NCBI GenBank assembly: GCA_963978895.1
Contig: OZ022241.1
Coordinates: 7,382,653-7,446,652 of the forward strand
Length of the DNA: 64,000 nt
DNA from: Erpobdella octoculata
Lineage: Eukaryota > Annelida > Clitellata > Hirudinida > Erpobdellidae
Direction: 5' to 3'
Below, piece by piece: positions 22,041 through 34,853 of the stretch; positions within the stretch are counted from its first letter, which is position 1; each line of letters begins with the position of its first letter. A model generated the notes under the pieces. It searched no databases. It worked only from the letters and a program-made list of their open reading frames with translations, and was not told the origin of the DNA. A program made the position numbers and the translations under genes.

Positions 22041-22465
22041 TATAGTGTGCAAAATATTAAAATAGTCCGCATTTAAATTGAAGCGATTTAGAAATACGAA
22101 AGAAGTTCAAATTAAGTTTTTCTTTAATTGATTTATGTATTGCCATCCAATATAAAGCTATGCTGAAAGTTTCAGCTTCATAGGCTAGTCAAAAAGCTGG
22201 TTTTTACTTGCAAGATTTGCGTACAGAAAAAGCCACACACACACATACACAAACACAGAGAGAGAGAGATTGTAACCTAAATAAAAGTTTGTAAAAACAT
22301 AATTAAATTATCTAAACTTGGTTAAAATATGACCACATTTTCGGAGCTTAAACTAATAATTAAAAACTAATATTAAATAATCTAAACTTTATTAAAATAA
22401 GTCCAAATTTTTTGGTCATAAAAGACATAATTGAACGAAAAAGCAAAAACGTACTGGGGAAATAC

Positions 22466-23291
22466 CTCCTTCAGAATTCAATCATTTCCGTGAAACCCAG
22501 TCTGATGACGGTCGCCTTGGTGTTCTCACCTCCCAGGTTCAAACCGTCGACCAGCCCTATTGCAAAAGCAACGACGTTCTGTGGAATAGATAACAAAAAA
22601 ATGATGCCTTCAAGAAAACTATTAAAAAATCTCACTCCTTGAAATATCAATTTTTGACAATTTAATGAATTCTCGAAAATTTGGCAGCCGATACAAAAAT
22701 ACAAAAAAACTAGACTGTATCAAAACTGGTCCCAAACGCTGAAAAAATGACAAGGACTTAAATAAACAACAACAACAACAACTGTATCAAAACCCTACTA
22801 CGACATGGCATAATATATTATTACCTTCAGGGCTCCGCACAGTTCTACAGTTTCTTCGTCTGGTACGCATCTGATGCGAAAAGACTTCGTTTCGAGAAGC
22901 TTTTTTAGAATTTCAGCTTGCTGGAGATCATTGCATCCTGCAGAATAAATTGGTCGAACTGACTGATTCATTGATTGACCAATTCATTGATCGACCATTT
23001 CATTGATTGACCAATTCATTGATCGTCCAATTCATTGATCGACCATTTCATTGATTGACCAATTCATTGATCGACCAATTCATTGATCGACCATTTTATT
23101 GATTGACCAATTCATTGATTGACCAATCGACAATTTATAAGACAAAACCAACCCAGCGTGGCCTCGCAGAACTCTTCGTCCGCAACACCTTTGGCAATGT
23201 TGGCGCCCATGAGCACGGCGCAGGGAATGTTCAGGTCTGTCGTGATCATGCTTGATATCAAACTCAGTCGACCTTCTTCTACGTTCAAACC
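22466..23291 (-). pseudogene. GPD1-like: GPD1-like exons 4-6, copy 2
   Basis: Exon 4 (23,153-23,291): [20 protein letters not shown], then [20 protein letters not shown]. Exon 5 (22,825-22,937): CNDLQQAEILKKLLETKSFR, then IRCVPDEETVELCGALK. Exon 6 (22,466-22,578): NVVAFAIGLVDGLNLGGENT, then KATVIRLGFTEMIEF. These equal human GPD1 about 121-245, including the lysine equivalent to K204 in ALKNVVA. Exon 6 then hits TGA where family members have a residue before a lysine/arginine pair. Exons 1-3 are missing on this strand. The next element downstream is the MULE remnant. Confidence 0.7.
22965..23135. repeat. 16-bp tandem repeat in GPD1-like intron 4, copy 2
   Basis: Alternating units tcattgattgaccaat and tcattgatcgaccatt, about ten in all, between exons 4 and 5. 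Other copies are at 29,284-29,454, 39,372-39,542 and 52,124-52,290. Confidence 0.9.
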
Positions 23292-23868
23292 CTAAGGAAT
23301 AAACTAATGCTGGTAAGATTAAAAGAAATAACTTCATAATTAAAAGTCATGCGTATCACATACAAGCAGAAGCGTATCTAAAAGAGTCAGAGTGCAGAAA
23401 CTTTGAAAATATCCCTAATAATTTTCCTATTGGCCTGGCAGAATTTCAGAAAGAATTGTTCACGTTTTGGTAAAAGACTTTGTAACAGTTTCTAAATCTT
23501 ACAAAATGTCATTCTCAGCTAGTGTCTGATTATCTAATTCCGTAGCGCAATGGAAAAGAAATGTGTCGTGCTGATATTGTTCCAGAGAGAAAAAAATACA
23601 GAAAGAAAATGAAAGCGAAAGAAAAAGAGGGATAAAAAAGAGAATAAACAAAAAGTCTAATTTTCAATTCTTTTTGTTTTGTTTTAATGAATAAAAAAAA
23701 CATATGACCGCAATCAAAATTTAAAAACCAAAAAAATATTTTGGCCCCCCCCCCCTTACAATATTCCTGGATCCGCCGCTGACAGGCCGTAACGTTGAAA
23801 TAAGACATTTAAAAACCCGAACTATCTACGTTGTCTAGTTTTTGAGTTTATTTTCTTTACCTAGTAAT

Positions 23869-25162
23869 TAGGGATGTCACGGGTACCCGAACCCGAGTTC
23901 GGTACTACCCGGTCTTTTTCTGATACCCGAACCCGAACTCGAACCCGAAAGTGTGAAAATTTGATACCCGAACCCGAACCCGAAAATGTGAAAACTTGAT
24001 ACCCGAACCCGAACCCGAAAATGAGAAAACTTGAAACCCGAACTCGAACCCGAAAATGTGAAAACTTGATACCCGAACCCGAAAATTTATAAGCCTAATA
24101 CCCGAACTCGGAATTGTGAACAAAGAAATCTTTATAAAAGTTGTGTCTTAGAGATTAATAAATTACAAGTTTTGTTGACGTAACATATTATACTAATCGC
24201 GAGCGTAGAAGTTTTGTATTATCACCTCCTGTGTAACAAATAACACAAATACGTCATTTTATTAGTGATTGTGTAAACTAAACCACTAATCCGTTTGATT
24301 ATCAGTCCGGACCGAACCGCGAACGAACTAAAATAATTAAGCCTCCTTCGGTCGAAGAAATCGCGGATAGCCACGACTCTCAACTTTTTACTTCAGTTAT
24401 ATAACCCTATATTTATTCATTCATATACTAAAAGTTCTTCTGATATAACAAAGACCCTTTGTTATAAAGATAATCTTGCATAATCCTAAACTTTAACTGG
24501 CAAAGTCTATAAATGACCACAGTTATTTTATTGGCAAATGTGTAAGCTAGGACACTATCTGCCTGATTACCCGACCGAACCGAGCCGCGAAAAAAATTAA
24601 TAAATTAAAATAATTTAAGAGGTAACGTATTATACTAATCGCAAGCCCTGCAAGTTTGGTATTATCACCTTTGCGTAACAAATAACACAAATAGGTCATT
24701 TTATTGGTGAGTGTGTAAGCTAGACCACTAATCCGCCTGATTATCTGGCCGGACCGAGCCACGAACGAACTAAAATAATTAAGAAATCACATTATTTGGA
24801 AAGCTAAAAAAATAACTTGTTAGAGTTTATTCAATACGTGTAATGTCCAATGGATGAATTGATCGCTCTCGTTTGTATATGTATATACACTAGGTAAATT
24901 TAAAATCAATCCAGGAATTTTAAATCATAAGCCAGTACCCGAACCCGAACCCGAACCCGGTTTTTGGAAAACTACAAACCCGAACCCGAACCCGAAAACC
25001 TGAGTTTCACAAACCCGAACCCGATCCCGAAAACTCGAGTTTTACAAACCCGAACCCGAACCCGAAAACCCTAGTTTCACAAACCCGAACCCGAAAGCTC
25101 TAGTTTCACAAACCCGAACCCGAACCCGAAAACTCCAAAAAGTACTACCCGTGACATCCCTA
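23869..25162. mobile_element. Non-autonomous hAT-type element, copy 2
   Basis: Same ends and same ctagtaat target duplication as 292-1585. It lies between GPD1-like exon 4 and LRR copy 2. Confidence 0.85.
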
Positions 25163-25520
25163 CTAGTAATTATGTACTCTAGAGTATCCGGAGTATCTCC
25201 GGCCTAGAGTCCACCCCGCCTCCTACAGAGGCGATGAAGTTAATATAAGAAATTTAAAAACCGAATTCTACGTTGTCAAATTGTTGAGCTTATTTTTTCC
25301 ACCAATCACCCAGCCAGCCAAAGTGTTTTGTTAGGCTGCCATTTTATATACAAGTTTCCGAAAATGCGCTAACAATGAGAGTAAAATATTTAAGAATTAG
25401 AATTATTGATAAAAATAAAATGTTTGTAAATGAAAACAATAAACTGTGATTTATTGAAATTTTGTAAATTATTAAACAACAAGTGAGTGAGAGAGTGAAA
25501 TGAATAAATCTAAAACGGCA

Positions 25521-27368
25521 TTAACATTTTAAAACATGATCAAATAGAAAACAACTATATTTGAAACAAATGTAGAGAATACTAATAATTATGTATGACA
25601 AACTATTTAACATTAGTTTAAATAGATCTATCAAAACCTTTTGTTTAGATTTTCTTTTGACTCTGTTTGTGTTTTTCTTTGGGTTGTTTCGAATTTCATT
25701 TTCACGTGTTAATGTTTTATGCCTTTTTTTAAATTCCTTTATAATAGTTACAGATTCCTTTGACTTCAACAAATCAATACATTTTAGAATTTTTTCAACT
25801 TCTGGTATAATACAATTGTTGTATTTGTAGTATTTTTTATATGCTATTATTAGGTGATTAATTAATTTTGGATTATCACAATTGTTATAACCAGAACCTT
25901 CATACGAAGTAACGATTGAAACCCAGCCAATTTTTGGAGATAATAAACATTTCCATAAAACATCGTCTAGTGGTTCAACGTCAGACATTTTAATTATAAG
26001 ATCAGTCCAAAAACGACGGTGTCTAGATTTTAACATTGTTTTTATAAACTTTTCAATCTCGGTAATTTTTAGGTCTAATTTGGATAAAGTAGAAAACAAT
26101 TTGAGAAGAATGTTATTATACAAATCTCTGCGATTGGGGGGATAGTAACAATAAAGTCCTTTGAGAATGAGTTCAGTAATGATTGGAAGATTGTTTCTCA
26201 TTTTTAAATGTCCTTTTTGTTGAGCCAAAACATCCAAATAGTCGATACAACGGGCTAAATCTTCATACTTCCATAAATTCATTTTCATTGAAGCTATAAT
26301 GCCTTCAACTGTGTGAAGGTTACCGACAACCTCAGCGCTTATGTTTGAAGAAATCTTCAAATTATTTTTTTCTTTCGCAAAACACAAACCTAAATATTTA
26401 AAAATTTTTGTGTGCGCCCACGCTACAGGTTCTTTAAAAGTAGCTAGAGAATTACTTATGTCTAAATATTTTAAATTGATTAAATTGTCAATCATTTTGT
26501 AAATTAATTGTAGATTATAGTTATTAATAACTCTAAAGCATTTGTTGTTACTCATATCAAGCCACGTTAAATTTGAAAGACATGAAATTGAATCGACTAA
26601 TTCTTGCAATGACTTACCTTCCATCGTATTTATACTCAATTTTTGAAGACCAACAAAATGAGGAAATTTTTTTATAGCGTTTCTTGCATACCAACAACGA
26701 GATAAACATAAAGTTTTTAAATTTTCACAAGTAAACTCAATTTTGAGAAATTCAAATAAATCTTCTTTAGTGTCTTTTGTAGGCATAGAAGTAGAATTAC
26801 AAAAGCATCTCAGAGAAAGTGTAATTAGATTGGGACACAACCACGCAAACCTTTTGTTTTTGTTATTTTTGTGATATTCAGGAAAATTTGTGCACAATAA
26901 ATCCAATTCTAAATCTTTCAAGTTCATTAAAAGAACTGAATTTTTTCTGAAAGTATCATGAATCATTTTTCCATTATAATATATACTTTCAGTAGGTATA
27001 TCAAAGCAAGTTATAGCAAACGAAATACGAGTTAAATTTTTTCTATCATTAATGGTTTGTAAAAGATCTGATAAAGTAGAAGCCACGACAACATCTCTAA
27101 GTATTAATTCATCCATGCTGTCAATTGTTTTGAAAAATGTAATTATATATTTAGGATCTAATTGAAGTCCTGTATTTTGACCTCTAGCGATTATTTCTTT
27201 GAATATTGTTGATGATATATTTACGCAGTCTTTAACTTTGTATGGAAAATAAGTTCCAGAAGATGCTTCGAAAAAAGTTTCCTTAAACTTTACTAATAGA
27301 GCTTTTGTTGCTTTGGCTGGGCGACCTCTTTTCCTTTTGATTCCAATCCAGGATGTTTTTTGCTGCAA
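25521..27368 (-). CDS. Chimeric MULE-tail/LRR ORF, LRR copy 2 (615 aa)
   Basis: Residues from about 25 on equal residues 21-610 of the ZYG11-like LRR protein. The first ~24 residues (QQKTSWIGIKRKRGRPAKAT..) are the basic RGRP tail of the MULE protein, joined in frame at 27,295-27,296. The LRR gene's own first 20 codons and its promoter are gone. The listed start is a TTG, because no ATG opens this frame before the joint; a normal start would need an upstream fusion transcript. Repeats, basic stretch and C-terminal hydrophobic segment are intact and match copy 3 residue for residue. Confidence 0.5.
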   Translation of the reverse strand: MQQKTSWIGIKRKRGRPAKATKALLVKFKETFFEASSGTYFPYKVKDCVNISSTIFKEIIARGQNTGLQLDPKYIITFFKTIDSMDELILRDVVVASTLSDLLQTINDRKNLTRISFAITCFDIPTESIYYNGKMIHDTFRKNSVLLMNLKDLELDLLCTNFPEYHKNNKNKRFAWLCPNLITLSLRCFCNSTSMPTKDTKEDLFEFLKIEFTCENLKTLCLSRCWYARNAIKKFPHFVGLQKLSINTMEGKSLQELVDSISCLSNLTWLDMSNNKCFRVINNYNLQLIYKMIDNLINLKYLDISNSLATFKEPVAWAHTKIFKYLGLCFAKEKNNLKISSNISAEVVGNLHTVEGIIASMKMNLWKYEDLARCIDYLDVLAQQKGHLKMRNNLPIITELILKGLYCYYPPNRRDLYNNILLKLFSTLSKLDLKITEIEKFIKTMLKSRHRRFWTDLIIKMSDVEPLDDVLWKCLLSPKIGWVSIVTSYEGSGYNNCDNPKLINHLIIAYKKYYKYNNCIIPEVEKILKCIDLLKSKESVTIIKEFKKRHKTLTRENEIRNNPKKNTNRVKRKSKQKVLIDLFKLMLNSLSYIIISILYICFKYSCFLFDHVLKC

Positions 27369-28097
27369 GTGGTGGGACTGCCAGCTTCAGTTGAATAGCT
27401 AAGCCAACAATGTGTTTGCAAAGCATTTTTTTGAAGAATGCAGGGCAGTTGCATTCTCCATTCAGCCAGTCATTTTGATCTTTTGGTAAAATTGTGGTCC
27501 AAGAACAAAAAGCATTGATTTTAAACTCATCAAAAGTCTCCCAGTTGTTAATTTCATTAGAGCTTTCTATCAATTCTTTTGCAGCAATGTTGTACACAAC
27601 TCCACTCTCAGTTGATTTTGGCTTTATGGTTTTTTTCATCTTTGCCACTGGCAAGAGCTAGTCCACAGTTCCAAGTCAATTTCTGGAAAAGCTTTGAATT
27701 CCTTAATTCTCGATTCATAATTTTGGGACCATATTTCAATCCATTCAATCAGTCCAACAGTAAATCGTGATAATGAAACTCTTTCTCTCAAAGAATCTTC
27801 ATCTTTCATAACTCTGTTGAATGCTTCGAGAGCATTGTTTGTGCTTGGTGTAAGTTTGTTGGCACCTTCAAACCAATTCTTATTTGAATTAAGCCATTCA
27901 GCAGAGAAGTATTTGGTAAATTGTTTGTGTACTTTCCACTTTTTCATGAATAAACTTGATGCTTTTTCATAAACTTCTGCTGACTGACTGAGTTGCAATG
28001 AAACAATGTCAATCAAAATTTCTTGTCTGTCTTCTTTTGGAATCAATGATTCCACTTTTTTCAGAACATTTTTCTTCATGTTAATTATAGTTTGCAA
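27296..28097 (-). pseudogene. MULE transposase C-terminal remnant with SWIM finger, copy 2
   Basis: Identical in arrangement to 20,966-21,778: STNNALEAFNR block, SWIM finger, basic tail, two frameshifts. Its natural stop codon is lost; the tail frame runs straight into LRR copy 2. Confidence 0.75.
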
Positions 28098-28358
28098 ATA
28101 TTAATTATAGTTAGCAAATAGTAATTATAGTTCGCAAATATTAATTATAGTTAGCAAATATTAATTATAGTTAGTTAATATTAATTACAGTTTGCATTTA
28201 TTAATTATAGTTTGCATTTATTAATTATAGTTTGCATTTATTAATTATAGTTTGCATTTATTAATTATAGTTTGCATTTATTAATTATAGTTTGCATTTA
28301 TTAGTTATAGTTTGCATTTATTAATTATAGTTTGCATTTATTAATTATAGTTTGCATT
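28089..28358. repeat. 20-bp tandem repeat, copy 2
   Basis: Same array as 21,770-22,040, shifted by exactly 6,319 bp. Confidence 0.9.
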
Positions 28359-28784
28359 TTATAGTGTGCAAAATATTAAAATAGTCCGCATTTAAATTGA
28401 AGCGATTTAGAAATACGAAAGAAGTTCAAATTAAGTTTTTCTTTAATTGATTTATGTATTGCCATCCAATATAAAGCTATGCTGAAAGTTTCAGCTTCAT
28501 AGGCTAGTCAAAAAGCTGGTTTTTACTTGCAAGATTTGCGTACAGAAAAAGCCACACACACACATACACAAACACAGAGAGAGAGAGATTGTAACCTAAA
28601 TAAAAGTTTGTAAAAACATAATTAAATTATCTAAACTTGGTTAAAATATGACCACATTTTCGGAGCTTAAACTAATAATTAAAAACTAATATTAAATAAT
28701 CTAAACTTTATTAAAATAAGTCCAAATTTTTTGGTCATAAAAGACATAATTGAACGAAAAAGCAAAAACGTACTGGGGAAATAC

Positions 28785-29610
28785 CTCCTTCAGAATTCAA
28801 TCATTTCCGTGAAACCCAGTCTGATGACGGTCGCCTTGGTGTTCTCACCTCCCAGGTTCAAACCGTCGACCAGCCCTATTGCAAAAGCAACGACGTTCTG
28901 TGGAATAGATAACAAAAAAATGATGCCTTCAAGAAAACTATTAAAAAATCTCACTCCTTGAAATATCAATTTTTGACAATTTAATGAATTCTCGAAAATT
29001 TGGCAGCCGATACAAAAATACAAAAAAACTAGACTGTATCAAAACTGGTCCCAAACGCTGAAAAAATGACAAGGACTTAAATAAACAACAACAACAACAA
29101 CTGTATCAAAACCCTACTACGACATGGCATAATATATTATTACCTTCAGGGCTCCGCACAGTTCTACAGTTTCTTCGTCTGGTACGCATCTGATGCGAAA
29201 AGACTTCGTTTCGAGAAGCTTTTTTAGAATTTCAGCTTGCTGGAGATCATTGCATCCTGCAGAATAAATTGGTCGAACTGACTGATTCATTGATTGACCA
29301 ATTCATTGATCGACCATTTCATTGATTGACCAATTCATTGATCGTCCAATTCATTGATCGACCATTTCATTGATTGACCAATTCATTGATCGACCAATTC
29401 ATTGATCGACCATTTTATTGATTGACCAATTCATTGATTGACCAATCGACAATTTATAAGACAAAACCAACCCAGCGTGGCCTCGCAGAACTCTTCGTCC
29501 GCAACACCTTTGGCAATGTTGGCGCCCATGAGCACGGCGCAGGGAATGTTCAGGTCTGTCGTGATCATGCTTGATATCAAACTCAGTCGACCTTCTTCTA
29601 CGTTCAAACC
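28785..29610 (-). pseudogene. GPD1-like: GPD1-like exons 4-6, copy 3
   Basis: Exon 6 at 28,785-28,897, exon 5 at 29,144-29,256, exon 4 at 29,472-29,610. Sequence and in-frame TGA are the same as in copy 2. No exons 1-3 remain in this unit; only ~230 bp of the intron 3 end of that block survives at 36,797-37,028. Confidence 0.7.
29284..29454. repeat. 16-bp tandem repeat in intron 4, copy 3
   Basis: Same as 22,965-23,135. Confidence 0.9.
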
Positions 29611-30187
29611 CTAAGGAATAAACTAATGCTGGTAAGATTAAAAGAAATAACTTCATAATTAAAAGTCATGCGTATCACATACAAGCAGAAGCGTATCTAA
29701 AAGAGTCAGAGTGCAGAAACTTTGAAAATATCCCTAATAATTTTCCTATTGGCCTGGCAGAATTTCAGAAAGAATTGTTCACGTTTTGGTAAAAGACTTT
29801 GTAACAGTTTCTAAATCTTACAAAATGTCATTCTCAGCTAGTGTCTGATTATCTAATTCCGTAGCGCAATGGAAAAGAAATGTGTCGTGCTGATATTGTT
29901 CCAGAGAGAAAAAAATACAGAAAGAAAATGAAAGCGAAAGAAAAAGAGGGATAAAAAAGAGAATAAACAAAAAGTCTAATTTTCAATTCTTTTTGTTTTG
30001 TTTTAATGAATAAAAAAAACATATGACCGCAATCAAAATTTAAAAACCAAAAAAATATTTTGGCCCCCCCCCCCTTACAATATTCCTGGATCCGCCGCTG
30101 ACAGGCCGTAACGTTGAAATAAGACATTTAAAAACCCGAACTATCTACGTTGTCTAGTTTTTGAGTTTATTTTCTTTACCTAGTAAT

Positions 30188-31481
30188 TAGGGATGTCACG
30201 GGTACCCGAACCCGAGTTCGGTACTACCCGGTCTTTTTCTGATACCCGAACCCGAACTCGAACCCGAAAGTGTGAAAATTTGATACCCGAACCCGAACCC
30301 GAAAATGTGAAAACTTGATACCCGAACCCGAACCCGAAAATGAGAAAACTTGAAACCCGAACTCGAACCCGAAAATATGAAAACTTGATACCCGAACCCG
30401 AAAATTTATAAGCCTAATACCCGAACTCGGAATTGTGAACAAAGAAATCTTTATAAAAGTTGTGTCTTAGAGATTAATAAATTACAAGTTTTGTTGACGT
30501 AACATATTATACTAATCGCGAGCGTAGAAGTTTTGTATTATCACCTCCTGTGTAACAAATAACACAAATACGTCATTTTATTAGTGATTGTGTAAACTAA
30601 ACCACTAATCCGTTTGATTATCAGTCCGGACCGAACCGCGAACGAACTAAAATAATTAAGCCTCCTTCGGTCGAAGAAATCGCGGATAGCCACGACTCTC
30701 AACTTTTTACTTCAGTTATATAACCCTATATTTATTCATTCATATACTAAAAGTTCTTCTGATATAACAAAGACCCTTTGTTATAAAGATAATCTTGCAT
30801 AATCCTAAACTTTAACTGGCAAAGTCTATAAATGACCACAGTTATTTTATTGGCAAATGTGTAAGCTAGGACACTATCTGCCTGATTACCCGACCGAACC
30901 GAGCCGCGAAAAAAATTAATAAATTAAAATAATTTAAGAGGTAACGTATTATACTAATCGCAAGCCCTGCAAGTTTGGTATTATCACCTTTGCGTAACAA
31001 ATAACACAAATAGGTCATTTTATTGGTGAGTGTGTAAGCTAGACCACTAATCCGCCTGATTATCTGGCCGGACCGAGCCACGAACGAACTAAAATAATTA
31101 AGAAATCACATTATTTGGAAAGCTAAAAAAATAACTTGTTAGAGTTTATTCAATACGTGTAATGTCCAATGGATGAATTGATCGCTCTCGTTTGTATATG
31201 TATATACACTAGGTAAATTTAAAATCAATCCAGGAATTTTAAATCATAAGCCAGTACCCGAACCCGAACCCGAACCCGGTTTTTGGAAAACTACAAACCC
31301 GAACCCGAACCCGAAAACCTGAGTTTCACAAACCCGAACCCGATCCCGAAAACTCGAGTTTTACAAACCCGAACCCGAACCCGAAAACCCTAGTTTCACA
31401 AACCCGAACCCGAAAGCTCTAGTTTCACAAACCCGAACCCGAACCCGAAAACTCCAAAAAGTACTACCCGTGACATCCCTA
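30188..31481. mobile_element. Non-autonomous hAT-type element, copy 3
   Basis: Same ends and ctagtaat duplication as the other copies. One substitution from copy 2 is visible at about 30,376. Confidence 0.85.
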
Positions 31482-31839
31482 CTAGTAATTATGTACTCTA
31501 GAGTATCCGGAGTATCTCCGGCCTAGAGTCCACCCCGCCTCCTACAGAGGCGATGAAGTTAATATAAGAAATTTAAAAACCGAATTCTACGTTGTCAAAT
31601 TGTTGAGCTTATTTTTTCCACCAATCACCCAGCCAGCCAAAGTGTTTTGTTAGGCTGCCATTTTATATACAAGTTTCCGAAAATGCGCTAACAATGAGAG
31701 TAAAATATTTAAGAATTAGAATTATTGATAAAAATAAAATGTTTGTAAATGAAAACAATAAACTGTGATTTATTGAAATTTTGTAAATTATTAAACAACA
31801 AGTGAGTGAGAGAGTGAAATGAATAAATCTAAAACGGCA

Positions 31840-33672
31840 TTAACATTTTAAAACATGATCAAATAGAAAACAACTATATTTGAAACAAATGTAGAGAATA
31901 CTAATAATTATGTATGACAAACTATTTAACATTAGTTTAAATAGATCTATCAAAACCTTTTGTTTAGATTTTCTTTTGACTCTGTTTGTGTTTTTCTTTG
32001 GGTTGTTTCGAATTTCATTTTCACGTGTTAATGTTTTATGCCTTTTTTTAAATTCCTTTATAATAGTTACAGATTCCTTTGACTTCAACAAATCAATACA
32101 TTTTAGAATTTTTTCAACTTCTGGTATAATACAATTGTTGTATTTGTAGTATTTTTTATATGCTATTATTAGGTGATTAATTAATTTTGGATTATCACAA
32201 TTGTTATAACCAGAACCTTCATACGAAGTAACGATTGAAACCCAGCCAATTTTTGGAGATAATAAACATTTCCATAAAACATCGTCTAGTGGTTCAACGT
32301 CAGACATTTTAATTATAAGATCAGTCCAAAAACGACGGTGTCTAGATTTTAACATTGTTTTTATAAACTTTTCAATCTCGGTAATTTTTAGGTCTAATTT
32401 GGATAAAGTAGAAAACAATTTGAGAAGAATGTTATTATACAAATCTCTGCGATTGGGGGGATAGTAACAATAAAGTCCTTTGAGAATGAGTTCAGTAATG
32501 ATTGGAAGATTGTTTCTCATTTTTAAATGTCCTTTTTGTTGAGCCAAAACATCCAAATAGTCGATACAACGGGCTAAATCTTCATACTTCCATAAATTCA
32601 TTTTCATTGAAGCTATAATGCCTTCAACTGTGTGAAGGTTACCGACAACCTCAGCGCTTATGTTTGAAGAAATCTTCAAATTATTTTTTTCTTTCGCAAA
32701 ACACAAACCTAAATATTTAAAAATTTTTGTGTGCGCCCACGCTACAGGTTCTTTAAAAGTAGCTAGAGAATTACTTATGTCTAAATATTTTAAATTGATT
32801 AAATTGTCAATCATTTTGTAAATTAATTGTAGATTATAGTTATTAATAACTCTAAAGCATTTGTTGTTACTCATATCAAGCCACGTTAAATTTGAAAGAC
32901 ATGAAATTGAATCGACTAATTCTTGCAATGACTTACCTTCCATCGTATTTATACTCAATTTTTGAAGACCAACAAAATGAGGAAATTTTTTTATAGCGTT
33001 TCTTGCATACCAACAACGAGATAAACATAAAGTTTTTAAATTTTCACAAGTAAACTCAATTTTGAGAAATTCAAATAAATCTTCTTTAGTGTCTTTTGTA
33101 GGCATAGAAGTAGAATTACAAAAGCATCTCAGAGAAAGTGTAATTAGATTGGGACACAACCACGCAAACCTTTTGTTTTTGTTATTTTTGTGATATTCAG
33201 GAAAATTTGTGCACAATAAATCCAATTCTAAATCTTTCAAGTTCATTAAAAGAACTGAATTTTTTCTGAAAGTATCATGAATCATTTTTCCATTATAATA
33301 TATACTTTCAGTAGGTATATCAAAGCAAGTTATAGCAAACGAAATACGAGTTAAATTTTTTCTATCATTAATGGTTTGTAAAAGATCTGATAAAGTAGAA
33401 GCCACGACAACATCTCTAAGTATTAATTCATCCATGCTGTCAATTGTTTTGAAAAATGTAATTATATATTTAGGATCTAATTGAAGTCCTGTATTTTGAC
33501 CTCTAGCGATTATTTCTTTGAATATTGTTGATGATATATTTACGCAGTCTTTAACTTTGTATGGAAAATAAGTTCCAGAAGATGCTTCGAAAAAAGTTTC
33601 CTTAAACTTTACTAAAACAAAATCTTTGCATAAAAGTTTTAATGATATTTGTTGGAGTGGACAATGATTCAT
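31840..33672 (-). CDS. ZYG11/ZER1-like LRR protein, copy 3 (610 aa)
   Basis: Intact intronless ORF with the normal start MNHCPLQQISLK. Copy-diagnostic residues are L85, E122, N175, K247 and I317, shared with copy 2 and separating both from copies 1, 4 and 5. Repeat layout, basic region and hydrophobic tail are as described for copy 1. Upstream is an (AT)n array inside a 234-bp palindrome. Confidence 0.7.
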   Translation of the reverse strand: MNHCPLQQISLKLLCKDFVLVKFKETFFEASSGTYFPYKVKDCVNISSTIFKEIIARGQNTGLQLDPKYIITFFKTIDSMDELILRDVVVASTLSDLLQTINDRKNLTRISFAITCFDIPTESIYYNGKMIHDTFRKNSVLLMNLKDLELDLLCTNFPEYHKNNKNKRFAWLCPNLITLSLRCFCNSTSMPTKDTKEDLFEFLKIEFTCENLKTLCLSRCWYARNAIKKFPHFVGLQKLSINTMEGKSLQELVDSISCLSNLTWLDMSNNKCFRVINNYNLQLIYKMIDNLINLKYLDISNSLATFKEPVAWAHTKIFKYLGLCFAKEKNNLKISSNISAEVVGNLHTVEGIIASMKMNLWKYEDLARCIDYLDVLAQQKGHLKMRNNLPIITELILKGLYCYYPPNRRDLYNNILLKLFSTLSKLDLKITEIEKFIKTMLKSRHRRFWTDLIIKMSDVEPLDDVLWKCLLSPKIGWVSIVTSYEGSGYNNCDNPKLINHLIIAYKKYYKYNNCIIPEVEKILKCIDLLKSKESVTIIKEFKKRHKTLTRENEIRNNPKKNTNRVKRKSKQKVLIDLFKLMLNSLSYIIISILYICFKYSCFLFDHVLKC

Positions 33673-33753
33673 TTTGAAATATTTTTTAACCTTATTATAA
33701 TATAGTTAATGAATTTTTATAGTATCAATAATGTAAATTGTATATTGTGATTA

Positions 33754-33987
<234 letters not shown>

Positions 33988-34180
33988 TACATATATATAT
34001 ATATATATTCCTTAAGGCACGCTCCATTAAAAATAATGGCCCATTTTGCGTTTATCAGTTTTCGCGACAAAGCCTCAATAAATCGTAACTTAGAAGACGA
34101 AAGACAATTTTTGATGTCAGTCATTTTATTATTAGCTGGACATGGGCTGACTGCAGTTTCGGAAAACATTTTTCCATCCT

Positions 34181-34853
34181 CAGAGCCCGAAAATAAAGTA
34201 ACTGTTTAACAAAATAAAACGAACGTACCACGTACTATAAATGCAAAAAACAGAACAGAAATCAAAACACTTCTGATCAACAGATCGCCGCCCGCAACAG
34301 CTCTTCTGAAAATACTATGATTTGTCATAATACCCTGGCGCCTGATAATCCATGCCACTCTATTGTCGACGTTTCTTCAACCAAAGATTGCTCTAAAGAT
34401 AACCTTCAACACGATCGCTCCCCCTCCAAAAACGTTAACGACTCCGATTTAATTGCCCATCACAGCGATAAACACATCTTTCCTGATATCATTAATAATC
34501 CTAATATTACTTCTCGTCGAAAGCGAGATAAAAAAGATACCGATAGAGATTGATCCTTCATTCCTTTCCTATACCGTGTAACAATAGTTATATTTTATTT
34601 ATAGTTACAAACTTCATTCTACCATATATTACTAAATATTTTCAATAATTTCTCATTTCACCTTTTAATAACAACTTTCGCCCTACCATAGCAACATACT
34701 TACTAACTACACCTGCTTCCGTTCATGTTACCTAAGTTGTTTACATTTCAGTTGTGCCCTTCGACGTTTTGATTTCTGCTCTGTTTTTTGCATTTATAGT
34801 ACGTGGTTCGTTCATTTTATTTTGTTAAACAGTTACTTTATTTTCGGGCTCTG
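34181..34853. mobile_element. 673-bp inverted-repeat element, copy
   Basis: Same length and ends as 4251-4923. It carries the 78-codon ORF at 34,317-34,553 (+) with T in place of I at residue 22. Confidence 0.6.
34317..34553 (+). CDS. Unrecognised 78-aa ORF of the inverted-repeat element, copy
   Basis: Begins MICHNTLAPDN. Preserved copy of 4387-4623; function unknown and possibly not translated. Confidence 0.2.
   Translation: MICHNTLAPDNPCHSIVDVSSTKDCSKDNLQHDRSPSKNVNDSDLIAHHSDKHIFPDIINNPNITSRRKRDKKDTDRD

Noticed and set aside
23080..23337. 85-codon ORF ([22 protein letters not shown]...) resembling a secreted peptide
   Set aside because: Wrong frame of GPD1-like exon 4 plus its intron; the signal-peptide look comes from the polypyrimidine tract.
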